Below, one piece after another: positions 14,160 through 21,569 of a DNA stretch of 21,569 bases. Location of the stretch: assembly GCA_937890835.1 (NCBI GenBank), contig CALADF010000046.1, positions 1 to 21,569 on the forward strand. Direction: 5' to 3'. Within the stretch, counting starts at the first letter, position 1; each line of letters opens with the position of its first letter. The notes under the pieces were generated by a model that worked only from the letters and a program-made list of their open reading frames with translations, was not told where the DNA came from and did not search any database. The DNA is from an uncultured bacterium (GTDB lineage Bacteria; Actinomycetota; Coriobacteriia; Coriobacteriales; Eggerthellaceae). Made by a program: the position numbers and the translations under genes.

Positions 14160-14567
14160 TCAGCCGCCTTGCGGCAACGAACCCGCGAGAGCGTCGCCCG
14201 CGAGCACCGCCCCCAAGCACGCGATCACGCTCAGCACCATGTACGCAACGGCCATCGCCCACGCGCCCGTATCGATCAGCTGCATCGATTCAAGGCTGAA
14301 CGTCGAAAACGTCGTGAACCCGCCGCAGATCCCCACTTTGAGCAGCAGCAGAAGCTCCGGGCTCATCTGCGCGTCGCGCGTCGCCCACGCCGCGATGAAC
14401 CCGATGGCGAACGCACCGACCACGTTGATGGAAAACGTGGCGACGGGAAAACCGCCGAGGACGCTCTTCGCCCCCAAAGCGGCGGGCAGAAGGCCGACCA
14501 GATACCGAGCAACCGAACCGATGAAGCCGCCCGCTCCGACGGCGAGACAGTTGACGAGAACGCTCAC
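14160..14567 (-). CDS. crcB: Fluoride channel FluC/CrcB
   Basis: Fluc channels export fluoride passively and protect the cell from its toxicity. The 135-residue protein has four predicted membrane helices and the family's signatures: GGFIGSVARY (13-22), the pore Asn in FSINVVGAF (Asn48) and the phenylalanine-box GGFTTFSTFS (82-91). The frame is open to 14672, but the GTG at 14567 has AGGAG seven bases upstream and gives the standard N-terminus (MSVLVNCLAVGAGG). There is one copy here, so a homodimer would be expected unless a partner lies elsewhere. No fluoride riboswitch was recognised upstream. The gene runs convergent to ahcY. Confidence 0.93.
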   Translation of the reverse strand: MSVLVNCLAVGAGGFIGSVARYLVGLLPAALGAKSVLGGFPVATFSINVVGAFAIGFIAAWATRDAQMSPELLLLLKVGICGGFTTFSTFSLESMQLIDTGAWAMAVAYMVLSVIACLGAVLAGDALAGSLPQGG

Positions 14568-14711
14568 GCTGCGTCTCCTTTCCTCATGTCGGAAAACGCG
14601 CTCGCCCGCCTTCCCCGACGTGTAACCATCGCGCAACGCCCATACACGGCGAGGCGCTCCTCCTCGCCGCACGCGCCGGCGGCGTCAGCTCCGCTCGCGT
14701 CTCGCATCGAC

Positions 14712-15935
14712 TTACGCGCCGCGAGACGCCCCTCCCCTCTCGCGGATGCCATCCGGCAGCATGTTGCGCGCCGTCGAGGAAGTGAGGATCCCCACACCCG
14801 AGGCCAAAGTCCTCAGAAGAAACGAACGCGTCTCGGCGTCGAGCGAGCGACCCCGCTGAAACACCGTCGCGATGTTTCTCGCCAGGTTATCCTGAAACTG
14901 CGACCACGTCGTCGCCTCCGTGCTCGTGAACAGCTCGTACATGGTGTCGATGAACAGCTCGCGTTTATCCGGGTCAACCGAGCGCATCCACTCGTCAAGC
15001 GAGCGATCGAACGCGTAAGACCCGCGCGTGAGCTTCTCATCGTAGAGGAAATCGGCCCCCTCGACGAGCCACGTGAACGGGGAGTGGGACAAAAACACCC
15101 GAGCGTCGGATTGAACGATGCGGTAGTCGCGCCTGCTCTCGAGCATCAACCCGAAGATCGACGATGAGGGAACCGTTTTAAACAGCTTCGCCCGGTAAGC
15201 CGGGTCGCCGATGCGGGGGGACGGATCATCCGAAAAAGCCGGCCCATCATGATCGTACACCGCGACGATGCGGTCGAACAAAGCCTCGTCGCACGTCAGC
15301 GCGCTGTACTCGGCGAGGTTTCCGCCCTTCGAGTGGCCACCCGCGATGATGGGGCATGAGCAGGTCGACGCGACGCCGGAGAGGTACTGCAAGGCCGCAG
15401 CCTGAGAGGGAATGACGTTTTTGAACGTGAGGTTGAAGTCCTCTTTCCAACCCGCGAGCGTTCCGTCGGTGCCGCGGTAGGCGACGTAGAGCAGGCCGTC
15501 TTCACCGAAGGCCGCCGCCCCGCTGTGACACGCGCCTGGATGCGCGCAATCGTCAGCCCGGCGGCGCAAGGCCGCCGCCGCGTTCGGGATGCGAAACGTC
15601 GCGGCGCTGAACTGCTTTTCAATCACGCTTACGAAATCGTTGGTGAAGAAAACGATCTCGACGTCGCGGTAACGCCGAGACGCCATGATCGCGCGAACGA
15701 AAGCGGAGGTGTCGGGAGAATCGGCGAGCCAACTTGAGGAGACGAGGTCATCGAGGGAGGTGAGCGCGACGACGTCGTGCAGACGAGCGGGCGTCGCGGA
15801 CTGACGTTCGACCACGCCCGCGGCGTCGAAGTTGAAATACACGAGCGAAGACAGCACGAGCGAGTCGACCGGCGAAAACGCCAGCTCCCCGAACGTGCGC
15901 TGCTCGCGCTCGAGATATTCGATGATGGTTTCCAT
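14712..15935 (-). CDS. DUF2974 (Mbeg1-like) alpha/beta-hydrolase
   Basis: The 407-residue product matches the DUF2974 plan: METIIEYLEREQRTFGELAF..VDSLVLSSLVY at the start, AYRGTDGTLAGWKEDFNLTF (152-171) and the nucleophile elbow GHSKGGNLAEYSAL (200-213, Ser202). Lipase-like serine hydrolases have these features. The physiological substrate of the family is unknown. There is no signal peptide. Between KQFSAATF and LLYVAYRGTD an extra Ala/Arg/Cys-rich stretch of about 25 residues (roughly 117-145, with Cys130 and Cys136) is present. The ATG at 15935 starts like the family. An ATG three codons upstream (15944) is an alternative and has a G-run before it. The -10-like TACAAT ends seven bases before 15935, so the message may be leaderless. 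Confidence 0.85.
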   Translation of the reverse strand: METIIEYLEREQRTFGELAFSPVDSLVLSSLVYFNFDAAGVVERQSATPARLHDVVALTSLDDLVSSSWLADSPDTSAFVRAIMASRRYRDVEIVFFTNDFVSVIEKQFSAATFRIPNAAAALRRRADDCAHPGACHSGAAAFGEDGLLYVAYRGTDGTLAGWKEDFNLTFKNVIPSQAAALQYLSGVASTCSCPIIAGGHSKGGNLAEYSALTCDEALFDRIVAVYDHDGPAFSDDPSPRIGDPAYRAKLFKTVPSSSIFGLMLESRRDYRIVQSDARVFLSHSPFTWLVEGADFLYDEKLTRGSYAFDRSLDEWMRSVDPDKRELFIDTMYELFTSTEATTWSQFQDNLARNIATVFQRGRSLDAETRSFLLRTLASGVGILTSSTARNMLPDGIRERGGASRGA

Positions 15936-16039
15936 GAAACCCATTGTATCCCCCCAAGGATCGCACGCACCCTCTCGATTGCCCGCCCGCTTCGTCGATC
16001 CACGGAGAACACAAGCGATCCGCACCCGTAGCCGCAGCG

Positions 16040-16048
16040 TGCTAAGAT
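16040..16048 (+). promoter_or_regulatory. Candidate extended -10 promoter for the helicase gene
   Basis: TGCTAAGAT fits an extended -10 element (TG-N-TAnnnT), with TAAGAT at 16043-16048. The predicted start is near 16055, just upstream of the strong Shine-Dalgarno at about 16070-16076. No -35 consensus is evident. Confidence 0.45.
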
Positions 16049-16080
16049 TAAGAATGCTCGATTTCCGGCAAGGAGGAAAC

Positions 16081-16131
16081 GTGTTCGAGAAACGCCGCGC
16101 CACACTTCACGAATCCACGGTGATCGCATGA
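16081..16131 (+). CDS. 16-codon upstream ORF coupled to the SNF2 helicase
   Basis: A GTG at 16081 is preceded by AAGGAGG with a 4-base spacer, the best ribosome-binding site in this region. It opens a 16-codon frame, MFEKRRATLHESTVIA. Its TGA stop (16129-16131) overlaps the helicase ATG (16128-16130) as ATGA, the classic arrangement for translational coupling. The helicase ATG has no good Shine-Dalgarno of its own, so ribosomes terminating on the short frame probably re-initiate on it. The peptide resembles nothing recognised; the act of translation rather than the product may matter. Confidence 0.55.
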   Translation: MFEKRRATLHESTVIA

Positions 16132-19100
16132 TCACCGAGCACGACCTCGCACGAGAGTGCGACACGCGCACCTATCAACGTGCGCGTCAGATCGCCGCCC
16201 ACGGAAAGAACATGCTCACCAAGCAGGTTCGTTACCAAAACGACGAGACGACGCTGTCCGCCTTCGTCGCCGCCTCGAGCGGCTGGAACGACCGCTATCG
16301 CACCTCGGTCGTCATCGACGAGCACGCCGATGCCGTCGTCGACTTCTCCTGCACCTGCCCCGCGTTCCTGAAATACGACGGCATGTGCAAGCACACCGTC
16401 GCACTCGCGCTGAGCTACCTCGAAGACCCCGCCGGGTTCATGGGCTACAAAGAGCACCGGTCACCCGAAACGAGCCCGTCGATCGCGGCGTTCATGAGAC
16501 GCGCCGAACGCGCATCCGGGGAAAACGGCGACGTGCCCGTCACGATCGACTTCGAGCTCACCTACGGGTTCGAGAACTGGTCGGCGCATTTCAAGCTGCG
16601 CGGACCGCGCGGCTCCTACGTCATGAAGAACACAAGCGACTTCGCCCACGCGCTCAGGCAGGGCGCCCATGTCTCATACGGGAAGAAGCTCTCGTTCACG
16701 CACGTCCTCTCGGCGTTCGACGGCAAGGGCAAAGCCCTCGCGGGGTTCATCGAGCGCGCGGTGTCCGCGCGGGAGCGGGGCGGTGAGGCCGCATCCTGGC
16801 GGTCCTTCGCCCAAGGGGCAGCCCGGCGCGCCCGCGCAACCGGAGCTCCGGGGCGCGATCTCGACCTCACCGACGCGGAGGTGATCGAGCTTGTCGATCT
16901 CGCAGACCACGACCCGATCGACTTCTCGTGCACCGACGCGAGCGCGCGCACGCGCATGAAGATCCACGTGGTCGACGCCGATCCGCGCATCCCGCTGCGC
17001 ATCCTGCGCGAGGAGCAGGGTGGCTACGTCATCGCCCGCGACGAGACGATCGTATTCGCCGCAGACGCCGACCGCATGTACGTGCTGCAAGACGACATGC
17101 TGTTCAAATGCTCGCCCTCTTTCGCCCGATGCGCGGGCTTTTTAAGGGACGTGTATCGATCAGGAGACGACAAGCTCTTCGTGACCGCCGCGGACATGCC
17201 GCTGTTCTGCGCGACGGTGCTGCCCGTGCTCGAGGAGACGATGGCGCTCGACACCCCGCCTGAGATCGAGTTCATGAAGCCGACGCCGGGTGCGCTCGAG
17301 TTCTATTTCGATCGCGACGACGACCGCGTCGAAGTGCGCGCGTGCGTGCGTTACGGCAAGTCCACCTTCACGCTCGTCGAACCGCGCAGCGACGGTGTCG
17401 CCGACGGCGAAGCGAAAGACGACGACGCGAACAACGCAACGGAGCTTGCGCCCCTGCGCGACGAGGTGCTTGAAAACCGCGCTTGCGAGCTGGTGTTCTC
17501 GCTGTTCGGCCTCGAAGCCGTCATACCGATAAACGAAGAGGAAGCGCTCGCCGACCTCTTGTTCGGCGGTCTGGCGAGGTTCAGATCGCTCGGCGAGGTT
17601 TTCACGACGCCTGCGTTCGACCGCCTCGTCACCGATCGCAAACCGCGTGTCCAGATAGGCCTCTCCATCGCGGGGAACCTGATCGACCTTGACGTCTCGG
17701 CCGGCGACCTCGATCGCGACGAGCTCGCGGCCCTGCTCGCGAGCTATCGAAAGCGCAAGCGATACCATCGGTTGAAAACGGGCGTGTTTCTCAGCCTCGA
17801 GGACTACGACCTCTCCCAGCTCGACCACCTCCTCGACGACTTGGACGTCTCGCCGCGCGAGCTTGCGAGCGGCTCCATCGAGGTGCCCACGTATCGCGCG
17901 TTCTACCTCGATCGCGAGTTCTCCGAAGCGCACCGCGACCGCAGCTTCACCGACTACATCGATCGGTTCCACGCCGTCGACGCCGACTCGTTTACCGTTC
18001 CGCCATCGCTTGCGGGCGTGCTGCGCCCCTACCAACGAGAGGGGTTCACCTGGCTCTCGACGCTCACCGAGCTCGACTTCGGAGGCATCCTCGCCGATGA
18101 AATGGGATTGGGCAAATCGCTGCAGCTCATCAGCCTTCTGCTCTCGCGCCCCGAAGACATCGGGCCGGAATCGCCCGCGCTCATCATCTGCCCCGCATCG
18201 TTGGTTTACAACTGGGTGGCGGAATTCGCCACGTTCGCCCCCGCCCTCGATGTCGTCGCGCTCGAAGGCGGCAAGGCGGACCGCGCCCGCATCCGCCGCG
18301 AAAGCCACGACGTGCTCGTCACCTCCTACGACCTCGCGCGCGTCGACGTCGAAAGCCTCGAGCGGATGCGCTTCTCGTTCTGCGTGCTCGACGAGGCTCA
18401 GTACATCAAAAACCACGCCACCCTCACCACGCGCGCCATCAAGAGAATACGCGCCGAGAGGCGTTTCGCCCTCACGGGAACGCCCATGGAGAACAGGCTC
18501 TCCGAGATATGGTCCATCTTCGATTTCCTCATGCCCGGCTTCCTCGGGTCGTACGCGCGCTTCCGCGAGCGTTTCGAGCTGGGGATCCTCGGCGGCGACG
18601 AGGAGCTCGCCCGCAGGCTGCGCTCGCTCGTCGGACCGTTCATCCTCAGGCGCAGCAAGAGCGCGGTTCTGCCCGAGCTGCCCGAAAAGCTCGACTCGGT
18701 CGTGTACGTGCCGCTTGCCGGAGAGCAGAGCGCGCTTTACCACGCGGCCGAGCAGCGGCTGCGCGAAGATCTCAACGTTCAAAAGAAGAACTCCGCCAAG
18801 CGCACGCCCGACCGCGCGCTGCAGAAAACGCGCATCGAGGTGCTCGCCGAGCTGACGCGGCTGCGCCAGATCGCCCTCGACCCGAGCTTGACCTTCGAGA
18901 ACTACGACGGACCCGTCGCCAAAACCGCGGCGATCGTCGACCTCGTGTCCCAAACCTGCGACGCAGGCGGCAAAGCGCTCGTGTTCTCCCAGTTCACCAG
19001 TTACCTGGCAACCATAGCCGACGAGCTCGACCGACAGGGAATCGCCTACTACACCATCACGGGGGCGACGCCCAAGAAGACGCGCATCGACCTGGTCAAC

Positions 19101-19430
19101 GCCTTCAACGTCGATGACGTGCCGATTTTTCTCATCTCGTTGAAAGCGGGGGGCACCGGACTCAACCTCACCGGGGCCTCGACGGTCATCCACGCCGACC
19201 CGTGGTGGAACGCCGCCGCGACCGATCAGGCCACCGACCGCGCGCACCGCATCGGACAAACCGAGCCCGTGAACGTGTACAAGATCATCGCGAAGGGAAC
19301 CATCGAGGAGCGCATCCTACGCCTGCAAGAGGCTAAATCCGAGCTCGCCGCCTCGGTGGTCGGAGACGAGGGAGCGCTCACGCTGGCGAGCCTGACGCGC
19401 GAGGAGCTCATCGAGCTGCTCGAGGGATAG
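16128..19430 (+). CDS. SWIM zinc-finger SNF2-family helicase/ATPase
   Basis: This 1100-residue DNA-translocating ATPase of the SNF2 group begins with a SWIM zinc finger (SCTCPAFLKYDGMCKH, Cys75, Cys77, Cys87, His89). A long middle region with little recognisable motif content follows. The ATPase core starts near residue 631 with LRPYQREGF and contains DEMGLGKS (657-664, Walker A), DEAQ (755-758, Walker B), LTGTPMENRLSEIWSIFDF (motif III), LVFSQF (from 951), GGTGLNLTGAS (motif V) and QATDRAHRIGQ (1034-1044, motif VI). Bacterial members of this layout are thought to remodel protein-DNA or polymerase complexes, but specific roles are poorly known. The ATG overlaps the stop codon of a 16-codon upstream frame. 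No restriction or defence partner is adjacent. Confidence 0.93.
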   Translation: MITEHDLARECDTRTYQRARQIAAHGKNMLTKQVRYQNDETTLSAFVAASSGWNDRYRTSVVIDEHADAVVDFSCTCPAFLKYDGMCKHTVALALSYLEDPAGFMGYKEHRSPETSPSIAAFMRRAERASGENGDVPVTIDFELTYGFENWSAHFKLRGPRGSYVMKNTSDFAHALRQGAHVSYGKKLSFTHVLSAFDGKGKALAGFIERAVSARERGGEAASWRSFAQGAARRARATGAPGRDLDLTDAEVIELVDLADHDPIDFSCTDASARTRMKIHVVDADPRIPLRILREEQGGYVIARDETIVFAADADRMYVLQDDMLFKCSPSFARCAGFLRDVYRSGDDKLFVTAADMPLFCATVLPVLEETMALDTPPEIEFMKPTPGALEFYFDRDDDRVEVRACVRYGKSTFTLVEPRSDGVADGEAKDDDANNATELAPLRDEVLENRACELVFSLFGLEAVIPINEEEALADLLFGGLARFRSLGEVFTTPAFDRLVTDRKPRVQIGLSIAGNLIDLDVSAGDLDRDELAALLASYRKRKRYHRLKTGVFLSLEDYDLSQLDHLLDDLDVSPRELASGSIEVPTYRAFYLDREFSEAHRDRSFTDYIDRFHAVDADSFTVPPSLAGVLRPYQREGFTWLSTLTELDFGGILADEMGLGKSLQLISLLLSRPEDIGPESPALIICPASLVYNWVAEFATFAPALDVVALEGGKADRARIRRESHDVLVTSYDLARVDVESLERMRFSFCVLDEAQYIKNHATLTTRAIKRIRAERRFALTGTPMENRLSEIWSIFDFLMPGFLGSYARFRERFELGILGGDEELARRLRSLVGPFILRRSKSAVLPELPEKLDSVVYVPLAGEQSALYHAAEQRLREDLNVQKKNSAKRTPDRALQKTRIEVLAELTRLRQIALDPSLTFENYDGPVAKTAAIVDLVSQTCDAGGKALVFSQFTSYLATIADELDRQGIAYYTITGATPKKTRIDLVNAFNVDDVPIFLISLKAGGTGLNLTGASTVIHADPWWNAAATDQATDRAHRIGQTEPVNVYKIIAKGTIEERILRLQEAKSELAASVVGDEGALTLASLTREELIELLEG

Positions 19431-19567
19431 AGCACGCCGGGCACGGGGAAGGTCGCGGACTGCGGGCCGCGCCGCGTCAACCGCGGCAACAGCCCGCCGC
19501 ATGCCGCCGTACGCGGCGAAGCGGTTCGGGCGGGCAAGCCGTATCGCGCGCGACGCGGCGCCTTCGC

Positions 19568-20020
19568 TTAGGCTTGCTCGTCGAAGAAGCCCTTCACCTG
19601 CGCGAGCGAGCGGGCGAGAACCTCCTGCTCCTCTTCGCTGAGGCCCGAGAGCGCGCTTTGCACCATGTGCTTGTGGAACAAGCCGTGGGCGCGAAACACC
19701 TCGCGCCCACGCGTGGTCAAGCTGATGAGGACCTTGCGACGGTCGCGTTCATCGCGTGTGCGCACGACGTAGCCCTTCTCCTCGAGACGGGCCGCCGTCG
19801 TCGTCAGCGTCGCGAGCGTCACGCCGAGGCGCGCGGCCACCACGTTCATCGGGTTGCTCTCCCGGTAGCCGACGGCCACGATCGCGTGAATCTCCGTAAT
19901 GGTCAGCCCGCGCGTCAACTTGTTTTCCAGGACGCGCTCCTCGATGCGCAAAACGGAGTTGAACGTTCCCGTGAGCAACTCGTCGATAAGGGCGTACCGC
20001 TGTTCAAGCGCATCCTGCAT
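19568..20020 (-). CDS. MarR family transcriptional regulator, FabT-like
   Basis: This 150-residue winged-helix protein acts as a dimeric DNA-binding regulator. The recognition helix region is NVVAARLGVTLATLTTTAARLEEKGYV (59-85), followed by the wing with the MarR signature RDERDRRKVLISLTTRG (89-105). The N-terminal FNSVLRIEERVL and LTITEIHAIVAVG segments resemble FabT, the repressor of fatty-acid synthesis genes in Firmicutes, more than MarR itself. The ATG at 20020 has AAGGGG eight bases upstream. A TTG seven codons earlier is less likely. It is divergent from the NSS transporter across 121 bp. No fab genes are nearby, so the targets are uncertain; control of itself and the transporter is possible. 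Confidence 0.88.
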   Translation of the reverse strand: MQDALEQRYALIDELLTGTFNSVLRIEERVLENKLTRGLTITEIHAIVAVGYRESNPMNVVAARLGVTLATLTTTAARLEEKGYVVRTRDERDRRKVLISLTTRGREVFRAHGLFHKHMVQSALSGLSEEEQEVLARSLAQVKGFFDEQA

Positions 20021-20095
20021 CGAATTTTCCCCTTCTTCCAACCTGGCTTTAGCCGAATATGGTCATGGTATCCCATTTTCGCCCGCCCGTTCGCT

Positions 20096-20101
20096 TACAA
20101 T
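20096..20101 (+). promoter_or_regulatory. Candidate -10 box for the NSS transporter
   Basis: TACAAT lies 40 bp upstream of the GTG start, predicting a 5' UTR of about 34 nt. No good -35 was found. A perfect 8-bp palindrome CTGTACAG (20120-20127) lies between it and the start codon and would fall within the transcript. Confidence 0.4.
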
Positions 20102-20141
20102 GGTCGGACGCGTGTTTACCTGTACAGAAAGGCACATCATC

Positions 20142-21524
20142 GTGCAACGAGAGAAATTCGGATCCCGTCTCGGGTTCATCCTCATCAGCGCGGGCTGCGC
20201 TATCGGACTTGGAAACGTCTGGCGCTTTCCCTACATCACCGGAGAATACGGCGGGGCGGCGTTCGTCCTCATGTACCTGGTGTTCCTGTTGATCTTGAGC
20301 ATGCCCATCATGGTCATGGAGTTCGCAGTCGGCCGCGCAAGCCAGAAAAGCATCGGCCGCGCCTTCGATGAGCTTGAGCCGAAGGGCGGCGTTTGGCACC
20401 GGTTCAAATGGATCGGCATCGCGGGCAACTACCTGTTGCTGATGTTTTACACCACCGTGGCGGGATGGATGCTCGCCTATGTGCCGAAGATGGCATCCGG
20501 CATGTTCGAGAACGCCACGTCCGCGCAGATCACGGGCATTTTCGACGCCATGCTGGCGAACCCGATCGAGCTGATCGGCTGGATGCTCGTGGCATCCGTC
20601 GTGGCCATCCTCATCTGCCGCATGGGCTTGCAGAGAGGGGTCGAGCGCATCACCAAGGTGATGATGCTGGCGCTGCTCGCGCTGCTGGCCGTGCTCGTCG
20701 TCCGCGCGGTCACGCTACCCGGCGCGGAAGAGGGCATCATGTTCTACCTCGCCCCCGACTTCTCGAAGATGTTCGCCGACGTGCCGACGTTCTTCGAAGC
20801 CGCCTACGCCGCGATGGGTCAGGCGTTCTTCACGCTGTCGGTCGGCATGGGCGGTATGGCCATCTTCGGCAGCTACATCGGCAAGAACCGCTCTCTCATG
20901 GGCGAAGCCGCCACCATCGGCGCGCTCGACACCACGGTGGCGTTCTGCACGGGCCTCATCATCTTCCCCGCTTGCTTCGCCTTCGGCGTAGCACCCGACT
21001 CCGGCCCGAACCTCGTGTTCATCACGCTTCCCGCGGTCTTCGACCAAATGTGGCTCGGGAGCCTGTGGGGAACCTTGTTCTTCGTGTTCATGAGCTTCGC
21101 CGCCTTGTCCACCATCATCGCCGTGTTCGAGAACATCGTGAGCTTCGGCATGGACCAATGGGGCTGGACCCGCAAGAAGGCCGTCACCGTCAACATGATC
21201 GCCATCCCCCTGCTCTCGCTGCCCTGCGCGCTCGGCTTCAACGTGTTCTCCGGCGCCGAGATCCCCGGCATCGGCAACATCCAAGCCATTGAGGATTTCC
21301 TCGTATCGAGCAACATCATGCCCATCGGGTCGCTTGTGTTCCTCGCGTTCTGCATCAGCAAACGAGGCTGGGGATGGGATAACTTCCTCGCCGAGGCGAA
21401 CACGGGTACGGGACTGCGCTTCCCCACCTGGTTGCTCCCTTGGATGAAATACGGCGTGCCGATTTTGGTCGTCGTCATTTTGGTGATGGGCTGGGCGCCC
21501 ATCGTGAGCACCTGGTTCGCCTAG
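20142..21524 (+). CDS. Sodium-dependent transporter, NSS/SNF family
   Basis: NSS proteins (LeuT/MhsT type) import amino acids or similar solutes with sodium through the cytoplasmic membrane. The 460-residue product shows the hallmark unwound helix 1, GCAIGLGNVWRFPYITGEYGG (from about residue 18), where sodium and substrate bind. It has about 11-12 hydrophobic helices, including LMYLVFLLILSMPIMVMEFAVGRASQKS and AFFTLSVGMGGMAIFGSYIGKN (helix 6 region). The GTG at 20142 has AAAGG nine bases upstream and begins VQREKFGSRLGF, the usual start. Longer open frame upstream to 19899 runs through the divergent MarR gene and is not coding. The substrate cannot be assigned. Confidence 0.93.
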   Translation: MQREKFGSRLGFILISAGCAIGLGNVWRFPYITGEYGGAAFVLMYLVFLLILSMPIMVMEFAVGRASQKSIGRAFDELEPKGGVWHRFKWIGIAGNYLLLMFYTTVAGWMLAYVPKMASGMFENATSAQITGIFDAMLANPIELIGWMLVASVVAILICRMGLQRGVERITKVMMLALLALLAVLVVRAVTLPGAEEGIMFYLAPDFSKMFADVPTFFEAAYAAMGQAFFTLSVGMGGMAIFGSYIGKNRSLMGEAATIGALDTTVAFCTGLIIFPACFAFGVAPDSGPNLVFITLPAVFDQMWLGSLWGTLFFVFMSFAALSTIIAVFENIVSFGMDQWGWTRKKAVTVNMIAIPLLSLPCALGFNVFSGAEIPGIGNIQAIEDFLVSSNIMPIGSLVFLAFCISKRGWGWDNFLAEANTGTGLRFPTWLLPWMKYGVPILVVVILVMGWAPIVSTWFA

Positions 21525-21540
21525 CGAGCCAAAGAACCCC

Positions 21541-21569
21541 CGCCTCGGCCGGCCTGCTCAGCCGAGGCG
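21541..21569 (+). terminator. Terminator hairpin after the NSS transporter (cut by the window end)
   Basis: CGCCTCGGC (21541-21549) pairs perfectly with GCCGAGGCG (21561-21569) over nine bases around an 11-base loop, 16 bp after the stop codon. The sequence ends at the base of the stem, so the T tract cannot be seen. Confidence 0.65.

Noticed and set aside
14568..14712. Fluoride riboswitch upstream of the FluC gene
   Set aside because: The leader was checked for the GGnGAUGG, CCGCC and CUGAUG-type conserved blocks. A lone GCGAUGGU at about 14626-14633 was not accompanied by the other elements or the pseudoknot pairing.
17160..19259. 699-codon open frame antisense to the SNF2 helicase
   Set aside because: It mirrors the strongly GC-biased third positions of a certain gene on the other strand and has no family features. 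The same applies to the long antisense frame at 4320-5819 opposite the peptidase and to the 12627-14135 frame opposite ahcY.
19431..19567. Terminator between the helicase and the MarR gene
   Set aside because: Several GC-rich hairpins can form in this convergent 137-bp gap, but none is followed by a T tract on either strand.

Overview
The window reads as a stretch of chromosome from a high-GC actinobacterium, most likely a member of the Coriobacteriia (Eggerthellaceae type). That placement is an inference from the very GC-rich codon use, the frequent GTG starts and the gene mix: a PreP-type M16C peptidase, a two-gene SufC/SufB-like pair, a thermophile-like S-adenosylhomocysteinase and an NSS transporter. 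No phage, IS element, CRISPR array, tRNA or rRNA was recognised. Most genes are housekeeping or common accessory genes. The most unusual content lies in the regulatory DNA and small elements.

Layout. Positions 1-268 are a non-coding, G-rich, repeat-containing tail beyond the terminator of the infC-rpmI-rplT operon (minus strand, 321-1458). That operon has a clear promoter (1638-1666), a leader of about 170 nt with a terminator and a mutually exclusive antiterminator, and an infC that appears to start at AUA. Upstream on the same strand are two unrecognised single-pass membrane proteins (1683-2819, 2856-3218) and a large M16C metallopeptidase (3417-6392). A 348-bp divergent region with a 21-bp AT-rich palindrome separates the peptidase from sufC and a short sufB/sufD-like gene (plus strand, 6741-8549), which end at a strong bidirectional terminator.

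A GTG-started solute-binding lipoprotein (minus, 8722-9612) and a 710-bp gene-poor region with a small minisatellite precede comF (plus, 10323-11060). A membrane GT2 glycosyltransferase (minus, 11180-12508) follows; its 3' end is repeated twice more downstream of its stop. Next come S-adenosylhomocysteinase (plus, 12768-14024), a FluC/CrcB fluoride channel (minus, 14160-14567) and a DUF2974/Mbeg1-like serine hydrolase (minus, 14712-15935). Divergent from the hydrolase is a SWIM-SNF2 helicase (plus, 16128-19430), preceded by a 16-codon ORF with a much better Shine-Dalgarno than the helicase itself. The window closes with a FabT-like MarR regulator (minus, 19568-20020) divergent from an NSS-family sodium-dependent transporter (plus, 20142-21524) and the transporter's terminator hairpin.

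How the genes relate. The translation operon and the Fe-S assembly pair are self-contained units. The MarR gene may control the transporter it faces. The other genes look like single-gene transcription units with little functional linkage. No complete novel system stands out. The infC leader, the sufC operator-like palindrome, the coupled short ORF before the helicase and the triplicated glycosyltransferase tail are the parts most worth following up.
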